A DNA stretch of 51,018 bases from NCBI GenBank assembly GCA_030445275.1, contig JAUCSE010000101.1, positions 1-51,018 on the forward strand, written 5' to 3'. Under the pieces are notes generated by a model that saw only the letters and a list, made by a program, of their open reading frames with translations, was not told the DNA's origin and searched no databases. This DNA comes from Mucilaginibacter sp. (GTDB taxonomy: Bacteria > Bacteroidota > Bacteroidia > Sphingobacteriales > Sphingobacteriaceae). Positions 43,220 to 51,018 of this stretch are shown piece by piece. The translations under genes were made by a program, and so were the position numbers. The stretch's first letter is position 1. Each line of letters opens with the position of its first letter.

Positions 43220-44422
43220 TCAAACATCCGGAAACTCCTGGCTGTGGCTTGCCGCATGTCGTTTAGTTACCAGCAAACCCAGGCTTAAAATGATGCTTGT
43301 GCCCAAAACTACTACAAATAATAAACTCGCGCCAACCTGTGGTATCCTTAAATTAGCAGGCAGGTTATAATAAAGCAGCACATTGATCAATCCACGCGGA
43401 ACAATCACCAACTCGGGCATCAGATCGGTTTTAGATACCAGCTTAATATATATAAACCGCACTACGTAAATAGAAAGCAAAATAGCCCCGGCACTCAGCA
43501 AAATGGGCATATCATTCAATTCGTGAATGTTCATGGTGTACCCGAACACAATGAAAAAGAAGGTACGCATCAGGAAGGCGCTTTCGGCCGAAAGCTGGTA
43601 TAGCTGTTTGATATCGTGCTGAAAGGTTGGATATATAAACAGCTTCCTGAACCAGCCAAAATGGATCTGATTGGCATTGTTCAGGAATAATCCCAGCGCC
43701 AGCACAATAATTAATGCCGATAAATGGTACGATTGCCCGATGGAGTAAACCAATATCAGCAACGATATGATCAAAAACGATTTGATGTGGTGTTTTAAAC
43801 GCCCAATAATATAAAGTAGCAGCAAACAAGCTGCAATAGCCACTAGGATAATGCCACTCAATTCGGCCCCTAACTTGGCAAATGAGCCTATATCAATTTT
43901 AGGATTGCGTACTATAAAATTAAACAGTACCACGGTAAGTATATCCGAAAAAGAAGATTCATAAATGATAAACTCCTTTTTACTTTTGATGAGATTTGAT
44001 GCCGATGGGATAGCAATGGATGAGCTGACTACGCAATACGGTATAGCGTTTACAAAGCACTTGTAAATACTCTCGCCGGTTAGGTAGTATATGATAAAAG
44101 TAATGGCTACAGCACTTAGCAGCATGATGCTGAGGGCCGAAAAGAATGCCTTTTTAATGATCGCATTTTTATTGCTGTTATATCGCAACTCGAGCGCACC
44201 CTCAAACACAATCAATATTAAACCCAGTGTACCCAGTGTTGGCAATATAATAGCAAAATTGAGCATGGGGATGCCAAAATAGTCAACTATTTGCTTGAGT
44301 CCAATGCCCAGCAAGAGCAATAAAATAACCGAAGGGATTTTGGTTTTGCCAGCCAGTAAATCGAACAGGTACGAAAAGATGACCAGTCCGCTGAGAATAA
44401 TTAGGGTTGTGTATGTAGTCAA
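43220..44422 (-). CDS. Cation:proton antiporter (Na+/H+ exchanger fold)
   Basis: 400 residues with about 11-12 membrane helices, short for the family and lacking a C-terminal regulatory domain. Helix signatures include LILIVFEGALELRYN and YESSFSDILTVVLFNF, whose Ser-Asp pair sits where CPA antiporters hold the ion-binding Asp. The start is a TTG at 44422: a stop lies five codons upstream and no ATG precedes the first helix. It has a good promoter 48 bases upstream. The ion is not predictable. Confidence 0.9.
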   Translation of the reverse strand: MTTYTTLIILSGLVIFSYLFDLLAGKTKIPSVILLLLLGIGLKQIVDYFGIPMLNFAIILPTLGTLGLILIVFEGALELRYNSNKNAIIKKAFFSALSIMLLSAVAITFIIYYLTGESIYKCFVNAIPYCVVSSSIAIPSASNLIKSKKEFIIYESSFSDILTVVLFNFIVRNPKIDIGSFAKLGAELSGIILVAIAACLLLLYIIGRLKHHIKSFLIISLLILVYSIGQSYHLSALIIVLALGLFLNNANQIHFGWFRKLFIYPTFQHDIKQLYQLSAESAFLMRTFFFIVFGYTMNIHELNDMPILLSAGAILLSIYVVRFIYIKLVSKTDLMPELVIVPRGLINVLLYYNLPANLRIPQVGASLLFVVVLGTSIILSLGLLVTKRHAASHSQEFPDV

Positions 44423-44469
44423 ATTAAGGGTAGTTTAAACGGTTCAATTACAAATCAACCTTAACATAC

Positions 44470-44502
44470 CAAATTTAGGTATTGTTTTCGAGTTACGTAC
44501 AA
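44470..44502 (-). promoter_or_regulatory. Promoter of the antiporter gene
   Basis: Minus strand: TTG at 44500-44502, 22 bases, TAAATTTG at 44470-44477. Both parts fit the Bacteroidota consensus and the position supports the TTG start at 44422. Confidence 0.65.
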
Positions 44503-44503
44503 C

Positions 44504-44597
44504 AATGTCGAACGGGGAACGAGGAGAAGTCTTATATAACAGAAAAGCGAATATTTTATGTAGCATAAGATTTCTCTCTATCGTTCGAAATGACATT
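44504..44597. repeat. Palindromic intergenic repeat, GTCGAA/TTCGAAATGAC family
   Basis: TGTCGAACGGGGAACGAGGA pairs imperfectly with TCTATCGTTCGAAATGACA; inner GAGAAGTCTTAT pairs with ATAAGATTTCTC. The remainder of the 303-base gap to 44725 is A/T-rich leader with a possible TATCTTTC -7 near 44683. Confidence 0.7.
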
Positions 44598-44725
44598 TTT
44601 TTTTTATAAAAATGATATTTGATCAGGTTTAATTTTTTATAGTCCCAATCAGGTAATCTACCCTATTATTTCCTATTCCCCCTATCTTTCATTATTATTA
44701 GCCCAAATTTTAAACCTGCTATAAT

Positions 44726-47143
44726 TTGAGATTCTTCTTTACTTTAATTCTTTTTGCTGTGATCCACAGCAGCCTTTCGGCACAAATAACATTGACAGGC
44801 ACGGTAAATGATCCATCAAAGCATCCTTTAAGTTATGCCGGGGTAAGTTTACTAAATGCAGAGAGTCATAAAAATCAATCGCTACAAACTGACGATGCAG
44901 GCCATTTTAGCTTTAAAGATCTGCATACAGGTCAGTACACGCTTACAGTTGCATTTACAGGTTACGAGAAATATCAATCGCAGCTATCTATCAGTAAAGA
45001 CACCGTGATAAACATCGTTCTGAAAGCATCAAACACACAGTTGAGTGAAGTTGTAGTTACCGCGAACAAAGCCACTATCGAAAACAACCAGGAGAAACTG
45101 GTTTACAATGTATCAACCAGCGTAACGGCCACCGGTACCGATGCCCTGACAGCCATTGGCAAAGTTCCCGGCATAAAAGTGAACGGCAACGAGCTCAGTA
45201 TAGCAGGTAAAGGCGAAGTTAAGGTGATGATAAACGACCGGATTGTACAGCTTTCAGGTGTCGACCTGGTACGGTATTTAAAATCTATGTCGGCCAATCA
45301 AATTTCTAAGATCGAACTGATTAAAAACCCATCTGCTAATTATGATGCCGAAGGCAACGCGGGTTTGATCAACATTACCAGCAAACATAGTAGCAAGCAG
45401 GGTTTTTCGGGTAATGTACAGTTCAGCGAAAAGCAATGGCTGCATAGCCCGGCCAATGTTTTTGGTACCAGCAACTACTGGCTGGCCAGCGGGAGCGCTA
45501 ACCTCAATTATAATTCGGGCAAGTGGTCGGCTTATAGCAGTGTCAATATCGATCATGATCATGAACTGGAGGGTTTTGAAACTGATGTATTTTATCCCAA
45601 ACAAAGCTGGCTGCAAACCGATACCGGTAATTACCGTATGCATAATTTTAATATTATTGCCGGGGTCGATTATAAGGTAAGTCCCAAAACAAGCATTGGC
45701 ATCTCCTATTTAGGTGGAAATAATGTGTATGACGGATCGGATCATGTGAACAACCCTGTCTACAATAGCAGTGGCGGTTTGGATTCTACCTTAAAAACCT
45801 TTGCCACCTATCATCCCATAGCCATCAGTAATTCGGGCAATGCACACGCGGTGATCAACTTTGATACCACTGGCAAAAAATTGCTGCTTAATGCCGATTA
45901 CTTTAATTACAATCGTAATGATCGTTCTGATTTTGAAAGCAACAGTTATTTGCCCAATGGTCAAGTAATTCCGGCAAACCGCACACGCTATTTTGATACC
46001 AACAAGCAGCTCATTAACCTATACACCTTTAAAGCCGACGCGGAGATTCCTACTTCATTTGCCAAATTCTCTTTCGGCGGTAAGCTTAGCTTTATCAATA
46101 ATTATAGCAATGCTTTTTATTATAATAAGGACATTAATGATCAGCTTACCTATAATACCAACCTGAGTAACGAATTCAGGTATATTGAAAATACACAATC
46201 GTTGTACCTTAACCTGAATAAGGAAAAGGATAAATGGAAATACCAGGTAGGCCTCCGGGCCGAATACACCGAAACCAAAGGTAAATCATACACGCTGAAC
46301 CAAACCAATACCAATAAATACCTCAGGCTTTTCCCGTCGTTGCAGCTATCCTACCAGGCCGATACAGCCAACAGTTTTGCTTTAAGTTTTGGTAGGCGAA
46401 TCAATCGCCCCTCCTTCTGGAATCTGAACCCTTTTAAATCATTGTTCACAGCTTACAGCTATGGCGAGGGTAATCCTGGTCTGCAACCCGAATACAACAC
46501 GAATATAGAGGTGTCGCATACCTATAAAAATGTGCTTACCTCGGCCCTGTTTTTAAACATTACCGATAATGGTTTTAATAATATTACCGTGGCCAGCGCC
46601 GATACTAACCTGGTTTTTACCGTCCCGCTCAATTTTATAAAAACCTATCGTGTGGGTATTTCCGAGAATTTGTCGCTTCACCTGTTTCCCTGGCTGGATA
46701 ATAATAACCAGGCCACCTTTTATCATACCGATGCCCATTCCAGCTTAAGCTATATCAAAAGTATCAGCGGTTATGGCGCATACCTGGCCACCAATAACAC
46801 CGCCTATTTTAATGCCGATAAAACCTTTGCTATGGCCGTTAATTTCTGGTATCAGTTTCCGGAAGTTGATCATATTGGTCGTTCCAGCGCCTATTACAAA
46901 CTGGATGCTGGCTTTACTGCCCTAGCCATGAAAAAGAAGCTGAACATCAGCCTAAACCTCAATGATGCTTTCAGAAGCAGCGCATCGGCAGTAACCACAA
47001 CCGTTAATGGCATCAAGGGGAAATTCACCAATTTCCAGCTTAACCGGTTTGTTCAATTTGCCATCAGCTATCGCTTTGGAGGCGAAGGCAGTACCGGAAA
47101 ACGCGATACCGGTAACGAGGACGAACGCGGGCGGATACATTAA
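44726..47143 (+). CDS. Outer-membrane beta-barrel protein, TonB-receptor-like
   Basis: 805 residues. Signal peptide to about LSAQ (19). A carboxypeptidase-regulatory-like domain (about 22-105: TLTGTVNDPSKHPLSYAGVS), a plug domain (about 110-220: ALTAIGKVPGIKVNGNELSI, KIELIKNPSANYDAEGNAG), then an outer-membrane barrel (OMP_b-brl_3 type). The start is TTG at 44726, since a stop lies five codons upstream and no ATG precedes the signal peptide. No SusD-like gene follows. The substrate is unknown; it is possibly a siderophore or peptide receptor, or a non-transport barrel. Confidence 0.9.
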   Translation: MRFFFTLILFAVIHSSLSAQITLTGTVNDPSKHPLSYAGVSLLNAESHKNQSLQTDDAGHFSFKDLHTGQYTLTVAFTGYEKYQSQLSISKDTVINIVLKASNTQLSEVVVTANKATIENNQEKLVYNVSTSVTATGTDALTAIGKVPGIKVNGNELSIAGKGEVKVMINDRIVQLSGVDLVRYLKSMSANQISKIELIKNPSANYDAEGNAGLINITSKHSSKQGFSGNVQFSEKQWLHSPANVFGTSNYWLASGSANLNYNSGKWSAYSSVNIDHDHELEGFETDVFYPKQSWLQTDTGNYRMHNFNIIAGVDYKVSPKTSIGISYLGGNNVYDGSDHVNNPVYNSSGGLDSTLKTFATYHPIAISNSGNAHAVINFDTTGKKLLLNADYFNYNRNDRSDFESNSYLPNGQVIPANRTRYFDTNKQLINLYTFKADAEIPTSFAKFSFGGKLSFINNYSNAFYYNKDINDQLTYNTNLSNEFRYIENTQSLYLNLNKEKDKWKYQVGLRAEYTETKGKSYTLNQTNTNKYLRLFPSLQLSYQADTANSFALSFGRRINRPSFWNLNPFKSLFTAYSYGEGNPGLQPEYNTNIEVSHTYKNVLTSALFLNITDNGFNNITVASADTNLVFTVPLNFIKTYRVGISENLSLHLFPWLDNNNQATFYHTDAHSSLSYIKSISGYGAYLATNNTAYFNADKTFAMAVNFWYQFPEVDHIGRSSAYYKLDAGFTALAMKKKLNISLNLNDAFRSSASAVTTTVNGIKGKFTNFQLNRFVQFAISYRFGGEGSTGKRDTGNEDERGRIH

Positions 47144-47228
47144 AAAGCTGAAAGCCGAAGGCTAAAAGCATAAAGCCCTATACATGAGTAAGAAAAAAGC
47201 TTTAAGCCTTTCGCTTTGGGCTTTCAGC
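47144..47228 (+). terminator. Long hairpin after the barrel protein gene
   Basis: AAGCTGAAAGCCGAAGGCT and the far arm AAGCCTTTCGCTTTGGGCTT with TCAGCTT pair imperfectly over about 85 bases. It starts one base after the stop codon, followed by T-rich DNA. Confidence 0.65.
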
Positions 47229-47304
47229 TTCTTCTTTAAGTATTTTACAAAACAGTGAGGCAGTTACTGCTGTTAGTTATCATATTTACAAGAAAAAGTA
47301 AACT

Positions 47305-48381
47305 ATGGCACATCTGTTTTCGCCTTTAAAAATAAAAAACATCGAATTAAAAAACCGCATCGTGGTATCGCCCATGTGTGAGTATTCTTCAGAGGATGGC
47401 TTTGCTAACGACTGGCACCTGGTGCATCTGGGTAGCAAGGCTGTTGGCGGCGCTGCTTTATTGATTACCGAAGCTGCTGCGGTATCGGCCGAGGGCCGTA
47501 TTACCTTCGCAGATCTGGGTATTTATAAGGATGAGCACATCACCAAGTTAAGGCAGATCACTGATTTTATTCATGCACAGGGGGCTATAGCGGGCACGCA
47601 GCTTGCCCATGCCGGTCGTAAAGCCAGCCATGACAAACCCTGGAACGGCGGCAAACAGATACCATCTGATCAGCCAAACGGTTGGAAAGCCTTTGCCCCA
47701 AGTCCGGTCCCTTTTAAGGATGATGAGGAAGCTCCTCTTGAACTGGATAAAGCCGGTCTTGAAAAAGTAAAAGCCGATTTTAAGGCTGCTGCCGGCAGGG
47801 CCATTGCTGCCGGCTTTAAAGTGATAGAACTTCATGGCGCTCATGGTTATTTGCTGCACCAGTTCCTATCTCCCATCAGTAATAAACGAACAGACGAATA
47901 TGGCGGCCCATTCGAAAACCGCATACGATTATTGCTGGAGGTTATTGCAGCTGTGCAGGAAGTTTGGCCGGCTGAAAACCCGCTATTTGTGCGTATATCC
48001 GCAACCGACTGGACCGAAGGCGGCTGGACCGCTGACGATTCTGTAGCCCTGGCAAAAATATTAAAAGACACAGGTGTTGACCTGATTGACTGCTCAACCG
48101 GCGGAAATGTAGTTAATGCTAAGATACCGTTAAAACCAGGTTATCAAGTTGAATTTGCTGCAAAAGTTAAAAAAGAAAGTGGTATACTTACAGGTGCGGT
48201 AGGCCTAATAACAACAAGCTCGCAGGCTACAGAAATAATACAGGAAGGCGAAGCCGACCTTATATTCCTGGCCCGCGAAATGCTGCGCGACCCTCATTTC
48301 CCGCTGCGTGCTGCTCACGAACTGGGTCACGAGGTAAAATGGCCGGTGCAATATGAACGCGCGAAATGGCATAATGGTTAA
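47305..48381 (+). CDS. Old yellow enzyme family ene-reductase, YqjM type
   Basis: 358 residues, FMN-binding TIM barrel. YqjM-class markers: Cys25 and Tyr27 in SPMCEYSS (redox-tuning cysteine), His177/His180 in LHGAHGYLLHQFLSP and NKRTDEYGG. Such enzymes reduce activated C=C bonds of electrophiles with NADPH. ATG at 47305 lies after an A-rich leader. It is in line with the OsmC gene 85 bases downstream, consistent with defence against electrophiles and peroxides. Confidence 0.94.
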   Translation: MAHLFSPLKIKNIELKNRIVVSPMCEYSSEDGFANDWHLVHLGSKAVGGAALLITEAAAVSAEGRITFADLGIYKDEHITKLRQITDFIHAQGAIAGTQLAHAGRKASHDKPWNGGKQIPSDQPNGWKAFAPSPVPFKDDEEAPLELDKAGLEKVKADFKAAAGRAIAAGFKVIELHGAHGYLLHQFLSPISNKRTDEYGGPFENRIRLLLEVIAAVQEVWPAENPLFVRISATDWTEGGWTADDSVALAKILKDTGVDLIDCSTGGNVVNAKIPLKPGYQVEFAAKVKKESGILTGAVGLITTSSQATEIIQEGEADLIFLAREMLRDPHFPLRAAHELGHEVKWPVQYERAKWHNG

Positions 48382-48466
48382 TGGCCGATGGACCAAAACG
48401 AACAAACAACTATGGACCATTGCCTATGATCCATGAACTAAAAATAAAACAATAACAAAATCAACT

Positions 48467-48886
48467 ATGAAACGTACAGCAAACGCCCATTGGAATGGCA
48501 CACTACAAGCAGGTCAGGGAGAGATAACTACCCAGAGCACTGTTTTAAACAAAACCCAATATTCATTTAAAACCCGTTTTGCCGATGGTATTGGCACCAA
48601 CCCCGAAGAATTGCTTGCTGCAGCACACGCAGGCTGTTTTACCATGGCTGTTGGCGCTGCTTTAACGCAAGCAGGCTTTACACCAAACGACTTGACCACC
48701 GATGCTATATTGGATCTGGATATGGTAGCCCTGAGCGTTACCGGCATCCACCTGGAGCTTAAGGGGTCACCTATTGACGGTGTTACCGAAGCGCAATTCA
48801 AGGAAATTGCTAATGGCGCTAAAGCTAATTGCATTATTTCAAAAGCACTGAGCGTACCTATTACTTTAAACGTTACCTACGCTTAA
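48467..48886 (+). CDS. OsmC family peroxiredoxin
   Basis: 139 residues, full length for OsmC. Reactive cysteines Cys57 (HAGCFTMAVG) and Cys122 (KANCIISKAL) and the supporting Arg37 are present, so hydroperoxide reductase activity is expected. Cytoplasmic. Co-directional with the ene-reductase and closed by a strong terminator. Confidence 0.93.
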   Translation: MKRTANAHWNGTLQAGQGEITTQSTVLNKTQYSFKTRFADGIGTNPEELLAAAHAGCFTMAVGAALTQAGFTPNDLTTDAILDLDMVALSVTGIHLELKGSPIDGVTEAQFKEIANGAKANCIISKALSVPITLNVTYA

Positions 48887-48907
48887 TTTTAAGCTTCTAA
48901 TATTTGC

Positions 48908-48945
48908 AAAAAAAGGAGCAAACCAAATGATTTGCTCCTTTTTTT
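48908..48945 (+). terminator. Rho-independent terminator of the OsmC gene
   Basis: AAAAAAAGGAGCAAA pairs perfectly with TTTGCTCCTTTTTTT around eight bases, ending in a T tract, 22 bases after the stop. Confidence 0.9.
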
Positions 48946-48985
48946 GTTTATTAATTTTACGGCATAAAGACAGCTTATTAAATAG

Positions 48986-49067
48986 TTTGTCATGCTGAAC
49001 GGAGTGAAGCATCTATTAACCAACATGCAAGGTAATGAATAGATCCTTCGTTCCTCAGGATGACAAA
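48986..49067. repeat. Palindromic repeat, CAGCATGAC/GTCATCCTGAG family, inverted
   Basis: TTTGTCATGCTGAACGGAGT on the left and CTTCGTTCCTCAGGATGACA on the right: the reverse orientation of 16377-16457. It is the first of four repeats packed into the 453-base gene-free stretch 48946-49398. Confidence 0.8.
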
Positions 49068-49087
49068 TTGTAGTAGTTATAGTGAAG

Positions 49088-49156
49088 TTCCCCTCTTTCC
49101 GGCGAAGCCGAAGAGGGGCGTCGATCCGCCAGCTGGCGGAGATATCGGGGTGAGTC
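49088..49156. repeat. CCCCTCTTTCC/AAGAGGGG hairpin plus TCCGCCAGCTGGCGGA palindrome
   Basis: The hairpin at 49090-49118 and the perfect 16-base palindrome at 49125-49140 are followed by GATATCGGGGTGAGTC. Matches, inverted, the 22944-23003 copy. Confidence 0.75.
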
Positions 49157-49251
49157 AATGGCTGTTCCACGTTCCGTTGTTCCAGTGTCCTCAAAGCCCG
49201 AACAAAAATGGGACACTGGCATCATGTGCCAGTATTCCACTCTAACCACTA

Positions 49252-49346
49252 CGTCATTGCGAGGTACGAAGCAATCTCTGCTTAGGCAGATGAACTATGC
49301 AAGTTTGCTCTGTAAAGCATAGAGATTGCTTCGTACCTCGCAATGA
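49252..49346. repeat. Palindromic intergenic repeat, CATTGCGAGG family
   Basis: CGTCATTGCGAGGTACGAAG (continuing CAATCTC) and its exact reverse complement ending at 49346. The centre again contains GCTCTGTA-GCATAG-type sequence as in the copies at 165 and 29294. Confidence 0.88.
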
Positions 49347-49369
49347 CGCATTTTTTATTTAGATTACAA

Positions 49370-49387
49370 AACTCCGCCAGCTGGTGG
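49370..49387. repeat. Palindrome CTCCGCCAGCTGGTGGAG
   Basis: An 18-base near-perfect palindrome, 11 bases beyond the DacB stop codon, same core as 49125-49140 and 1234-1253. It could end DacB transcription but has no T tract. Confidence 0.65.
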
Positions 49388-49398
49388 AGATTAGGGGG

Positions 49399-50802
49399 CT
49401 ACTTCAGCACATCCAGCAACCGGAATATTTTTTCTTTGATGCCACGGCTTGATCCGCTGTAGTTGTTTACCATGATCGAGAAGCAAAGTTCCCTGCCGTT
49501 GTAGGTTTGGTAACCGGCATAACACAACACGCTGTTAATGCTGCCGCTTTTCATTTTCATGTTGTTGTATACCGGCAGACTCTCATAAAAATCGGCAAAC
49601 CAGCTTTCCTTCTTAGCTGATTGCAATATTTTGGCCATGGTATTGGTAGTTACCCTATCGCCGGGCGACAAGCCGCTACCATCGTAAGTATTGATACTGT
49701 TAGGGTCAATACCGCGGGCCTTCCAAAATTTCTGAACTTCCTCTACCCCATTAGCGGTAGTTGGTTTACGGCCCTGTTTCCAGGCTATGGTTTTAAGCAA
49801 TTGCTCGGCATACAGGTTGATGCTTTTTTGGTTAAGCCAGTAAATAATCCGGCTCAATGGCGGCGATTGTATCGTCGTTAGATTTTTTGCGATCTGCGGC
49901 AGCGGTAATCCTTTAGCCGTTAACGTAGCTGCCGATTCCGGCTCGTTACTGGTAATGCCCAGTTTTCTCAAAGTATCAGCCAAACGCAGGGCGGCATCGT
50001 AAGCCGCATCAGGTATGGCGGCTGATATGCTTTTTTTATCCAGGTCAACGCCATAACTGCCACGTAGATACATGCTCTTGCTGCCAACGGGTAAAAAGGC
50101 ATAGGCATTGTCGCCTGAGCCGGCCGAGCCATTTACCAGTTCGCTTTTAAAAGTGAGGTAGGGCATTAAAGGTACAGTGCGCGATACACCTACGGGATTA
50201 CCCACCACACCGGTGCGCAGCTTGATATCAAACTGGTTTTCGCGCCAGCAAAGACCCGATGTTCCGGCGCCATAATAGTTACCTATATCCTGCCATATCC
50301 AGCCTTCGGGGATTGATTGTGAGCCAAAAATACTATCATCGCCAATAACGCGGCCGTTTATTTTTTTGATGCCTGCCTTTTGCAGGGCATCGGCCATCAG
50401 GGCCAGTACATGCGTTTCCTTGGTTTGTTCGTAGCGCCAACTGCCTAAGGTTGGGTCGCCAGCTCCTTTTATGATTATATCACCATTCAAGGTTCCGTCT
50501 GTAGCAATATCTCCGGAGTAACCAAGCTGGGTCTGGTATTTAAAATCGGCCCCCAACACATTAAAAGCGGTAATACTGGTAATGGTTTTTAAGGTTGATG
50601 CCGTGGCCAGGCCCATGTTGGGGCTGGCGGCAAATACCTGCTCGCCGGTTTTGGCATCTAGCACGGTTAATGATACCGATGCATAGCTGCACTGACTATC
50701 GGCCTGTAACCTGCCAAAAGCCCCTGACAATTTTGACTGCAGATCCTGGGCATAAACATGCCCGCTAATAATAAATAAACTAACTATCAATAACCGCTTC
50801 AT
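49399..50802 (-). CDS. dacB: D-alanyl-D-alanine carboxypeptidase/endopeptidase (PBP4 type)
   Basis: 467 residues. Signal peptide to about VYAQ (19). Penicillin-binding motifs: STLK with Ser69/Lys72, a middle YDGSGLS and a KSG triad in MKSGSINSVL. The large insert between the first two motifs is typical of class C PBP4. It trims or cleaves peptidoglycan cross-links in the periplasm. The first 23 bases overlap the end of the amino-acid permease gene in another frame, so it is probably translated by re-initiation. Confidence 0.94.
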   Translation of the reverse strand: MKRLLIVSLFIISGHVYAQDLQSKLSGAFGRLQADSQCSYASVSLTVLDAKTGEQVFAASPNMGLATASTLKTITSITAFNVLGADFKYQTQLGYSGDIATDGTLNGDIIIKGAGDPTLGSWRYEQTKETHVLALMADALQKAGIKKINGRVIGDDSIFGSQSIPEGWIWQDIGNYYGAGTSGLCWRENQFDIKLRTGVVGNPVGVSRTVPLMPYLTFKSELVNGSAGSGDNAYAFLPVGSKSMYLRGSYGVDLDKKSISAAIPDAAYDAALRLADTLRKLGITSNEPESAATLTAKGLPLPQIAKNLTTIQSPPLSRIIYWLNQKSINLYAEQLLKTIAWKQGRKPTTANGVEEVQKFWKARGIDPNSINTYDGSGLSPGDRVTTNTMAKILQSAKKESWFADFYESLPVYNNMKMKSGSINSVLCYAGYQTYNGRELCFSIMVNNYSGSSRGIKEKIFRLLDVLK

Positions 50803-51018
50803 CGTTTTGCTTAACGTTCCGTTGCGATATATAATATATCGGGATACCTATCAGTACAATAATTAAACCCGGCCAGGTAAATTGGGGCTTATATATAATT
50901 AACAGCGTACAGAATGCCAATCCCATTAAAATATAAATGGCCGGTAAAACCGGATAGCCAAAGGCTTTGTAAGGTCGCTCTGCATTGGGGTGTTTGGCGC
51001 GTAAAATAAAAATACCGA
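50780..51018 (-). CDS. Amino-acid permease (APC family), C-terminal fragment
   Basis: 79 codons, open to the window edge, ending at the TAG at 50780-50782. Visible are ILRAKHPNAERPYKAFGYPV, the conserved loop before the last helices of APC/LAT-type permeases, then two membrane helices (LPAIYILMGLAFCTLLIIY and TWPGLIIVLIGIPIYYI). The substrate is unknown. It overlaps dacB by 23 bases, so the two genes are probably co-transcribed. Confidence 0.85.
   Translation of the reverse strand, partial: GIFILRAKHPNAERPYKAFGYPVLPAIYILMGLAFCTLLIIYKPQFTWPGLIIVLIGIPIYYISQRNVKQNDEAVIDS

Noticed and set aside
44726..47143. A SusC/SusD polysaccharide-utilisation locus
   Set aside because: Neither barrel protein has a SusD-like partner or adjacent glycoside hydrolase.
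48889..49249. Open frames on both strands in this stretch that could be read as small proteins
   Set aside because: They are translations of the palindromic repeat block; the same peptide phrases (for example LRLRRKEG) recur from other repeat copies near 22980, so they are repeat artefacts.
165..49346. Repeats read as a CRISPR array
   Set aside because: Copies are palindromic, kilobases apart and not regularly spaced, and no cas genes are present.

Overview
The window looks like chromosomal DNA of a Bacteroidota bacterium of the Sphingobacteriaceae, most like Mucilaginibacter or a close relative. This is inferred from protein style, not from a search. The pointers are outer-membrane barrel proteins with a carboxypeptidase-regulatory-like N-terminal domain, stand-alone FtsX-type permeases, a LytS/LytTR pair, an ECF42-type sigma factor with a DGPF/YCII partner, A-rich ribosome binding regions that mostly lack a Shine-Dalgarno, and several TAnnTTTG -7 elements. 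GC content looks to be in the low-to-mid 40s by eye. No rRNA, tRNA, CRISPR array, transposase or phage gene was recognised.

Layout. 0-3.1 kb: edge of an unknown minus-strand gene, then a plus-strand run of two SDR oxidoreductases, an NTF2-like protein and a DUF1097 membrane protein. 3.2-4.8 kb: YCII protein and ECF42-type sigma factor. 5-6.7 kb: GNAT, HxlR regulator and a divergent SDR. 7-12 kb: M1 metallopeptidase, AraC regulator, unknown membrane protein and GAF histidine kinase. 12.1-16.2 kb: mutagenesis operon of Y-family polymerase and DnaE-like polymerase. 16.5-17.8 kb: lipoprotein with tail/collagen-like repeats and, beside it, the remnant of a paralogue that keeps its own promoter and terminator. 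18-20.1 kb: HipA-like kinase/DUF3037 pair, DinB-fold protein and a small membrane protein. 20.4-26.6 kb: L-fucose (possibly also L-rhamnose) catabolic operon with GH29 fucosidase, mutarotase, UxaA-like dehydratase, SDR, FAH-family hydrolase and lactonase. 26.8-31.3 kb: FtsX permease, AraC regulator and an orphan OpuAC-type protein. 31.4-36.3 kb: outer-membrane barrel protein divergent from a LytS-type kinase/LytTR regulator pair, with a direct-repeat operator candidate between them. 36.5-39.9 kb: signalling operon of cNMP-binding-domain kinase, receiver/thioredoxin-reductase-like fusion and UBP zinc finger. 40-42.6 kb: DoxX, then an alkylation-repair group (Ada-type zinc domain, 2OG-Fe(II) oxygenase, AraC-type O6-methylguanine methyltransferase). 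42.7-47.1 kb: GNAT, cation/proton antiporter and a second barrel protein. 47.3-51 kb: YqjM-type ene-reductase, OsmC protein, DacB-type carboxypeptidase and the end of an amino-acid permease.

Intergenic DNA is unusually structured. At least three families of palindromic repeats recur through the window (CATTGCGAGG type, GTCATCCTGAG/GTCGAAATGAC type, CCTCCGCC/CCCCTCTT type), nearly always between genes. The best leads for new biology are the duplicated 44-bp promoter-upstream element at 16.76 and 17.77 kb with its possible small RNA, the kinase/receiver-TrxR-like/UBP-finger operon, the HipA-like/DUF3037 pair, and the 21-bp-period direct repeat next to the LytTR system.
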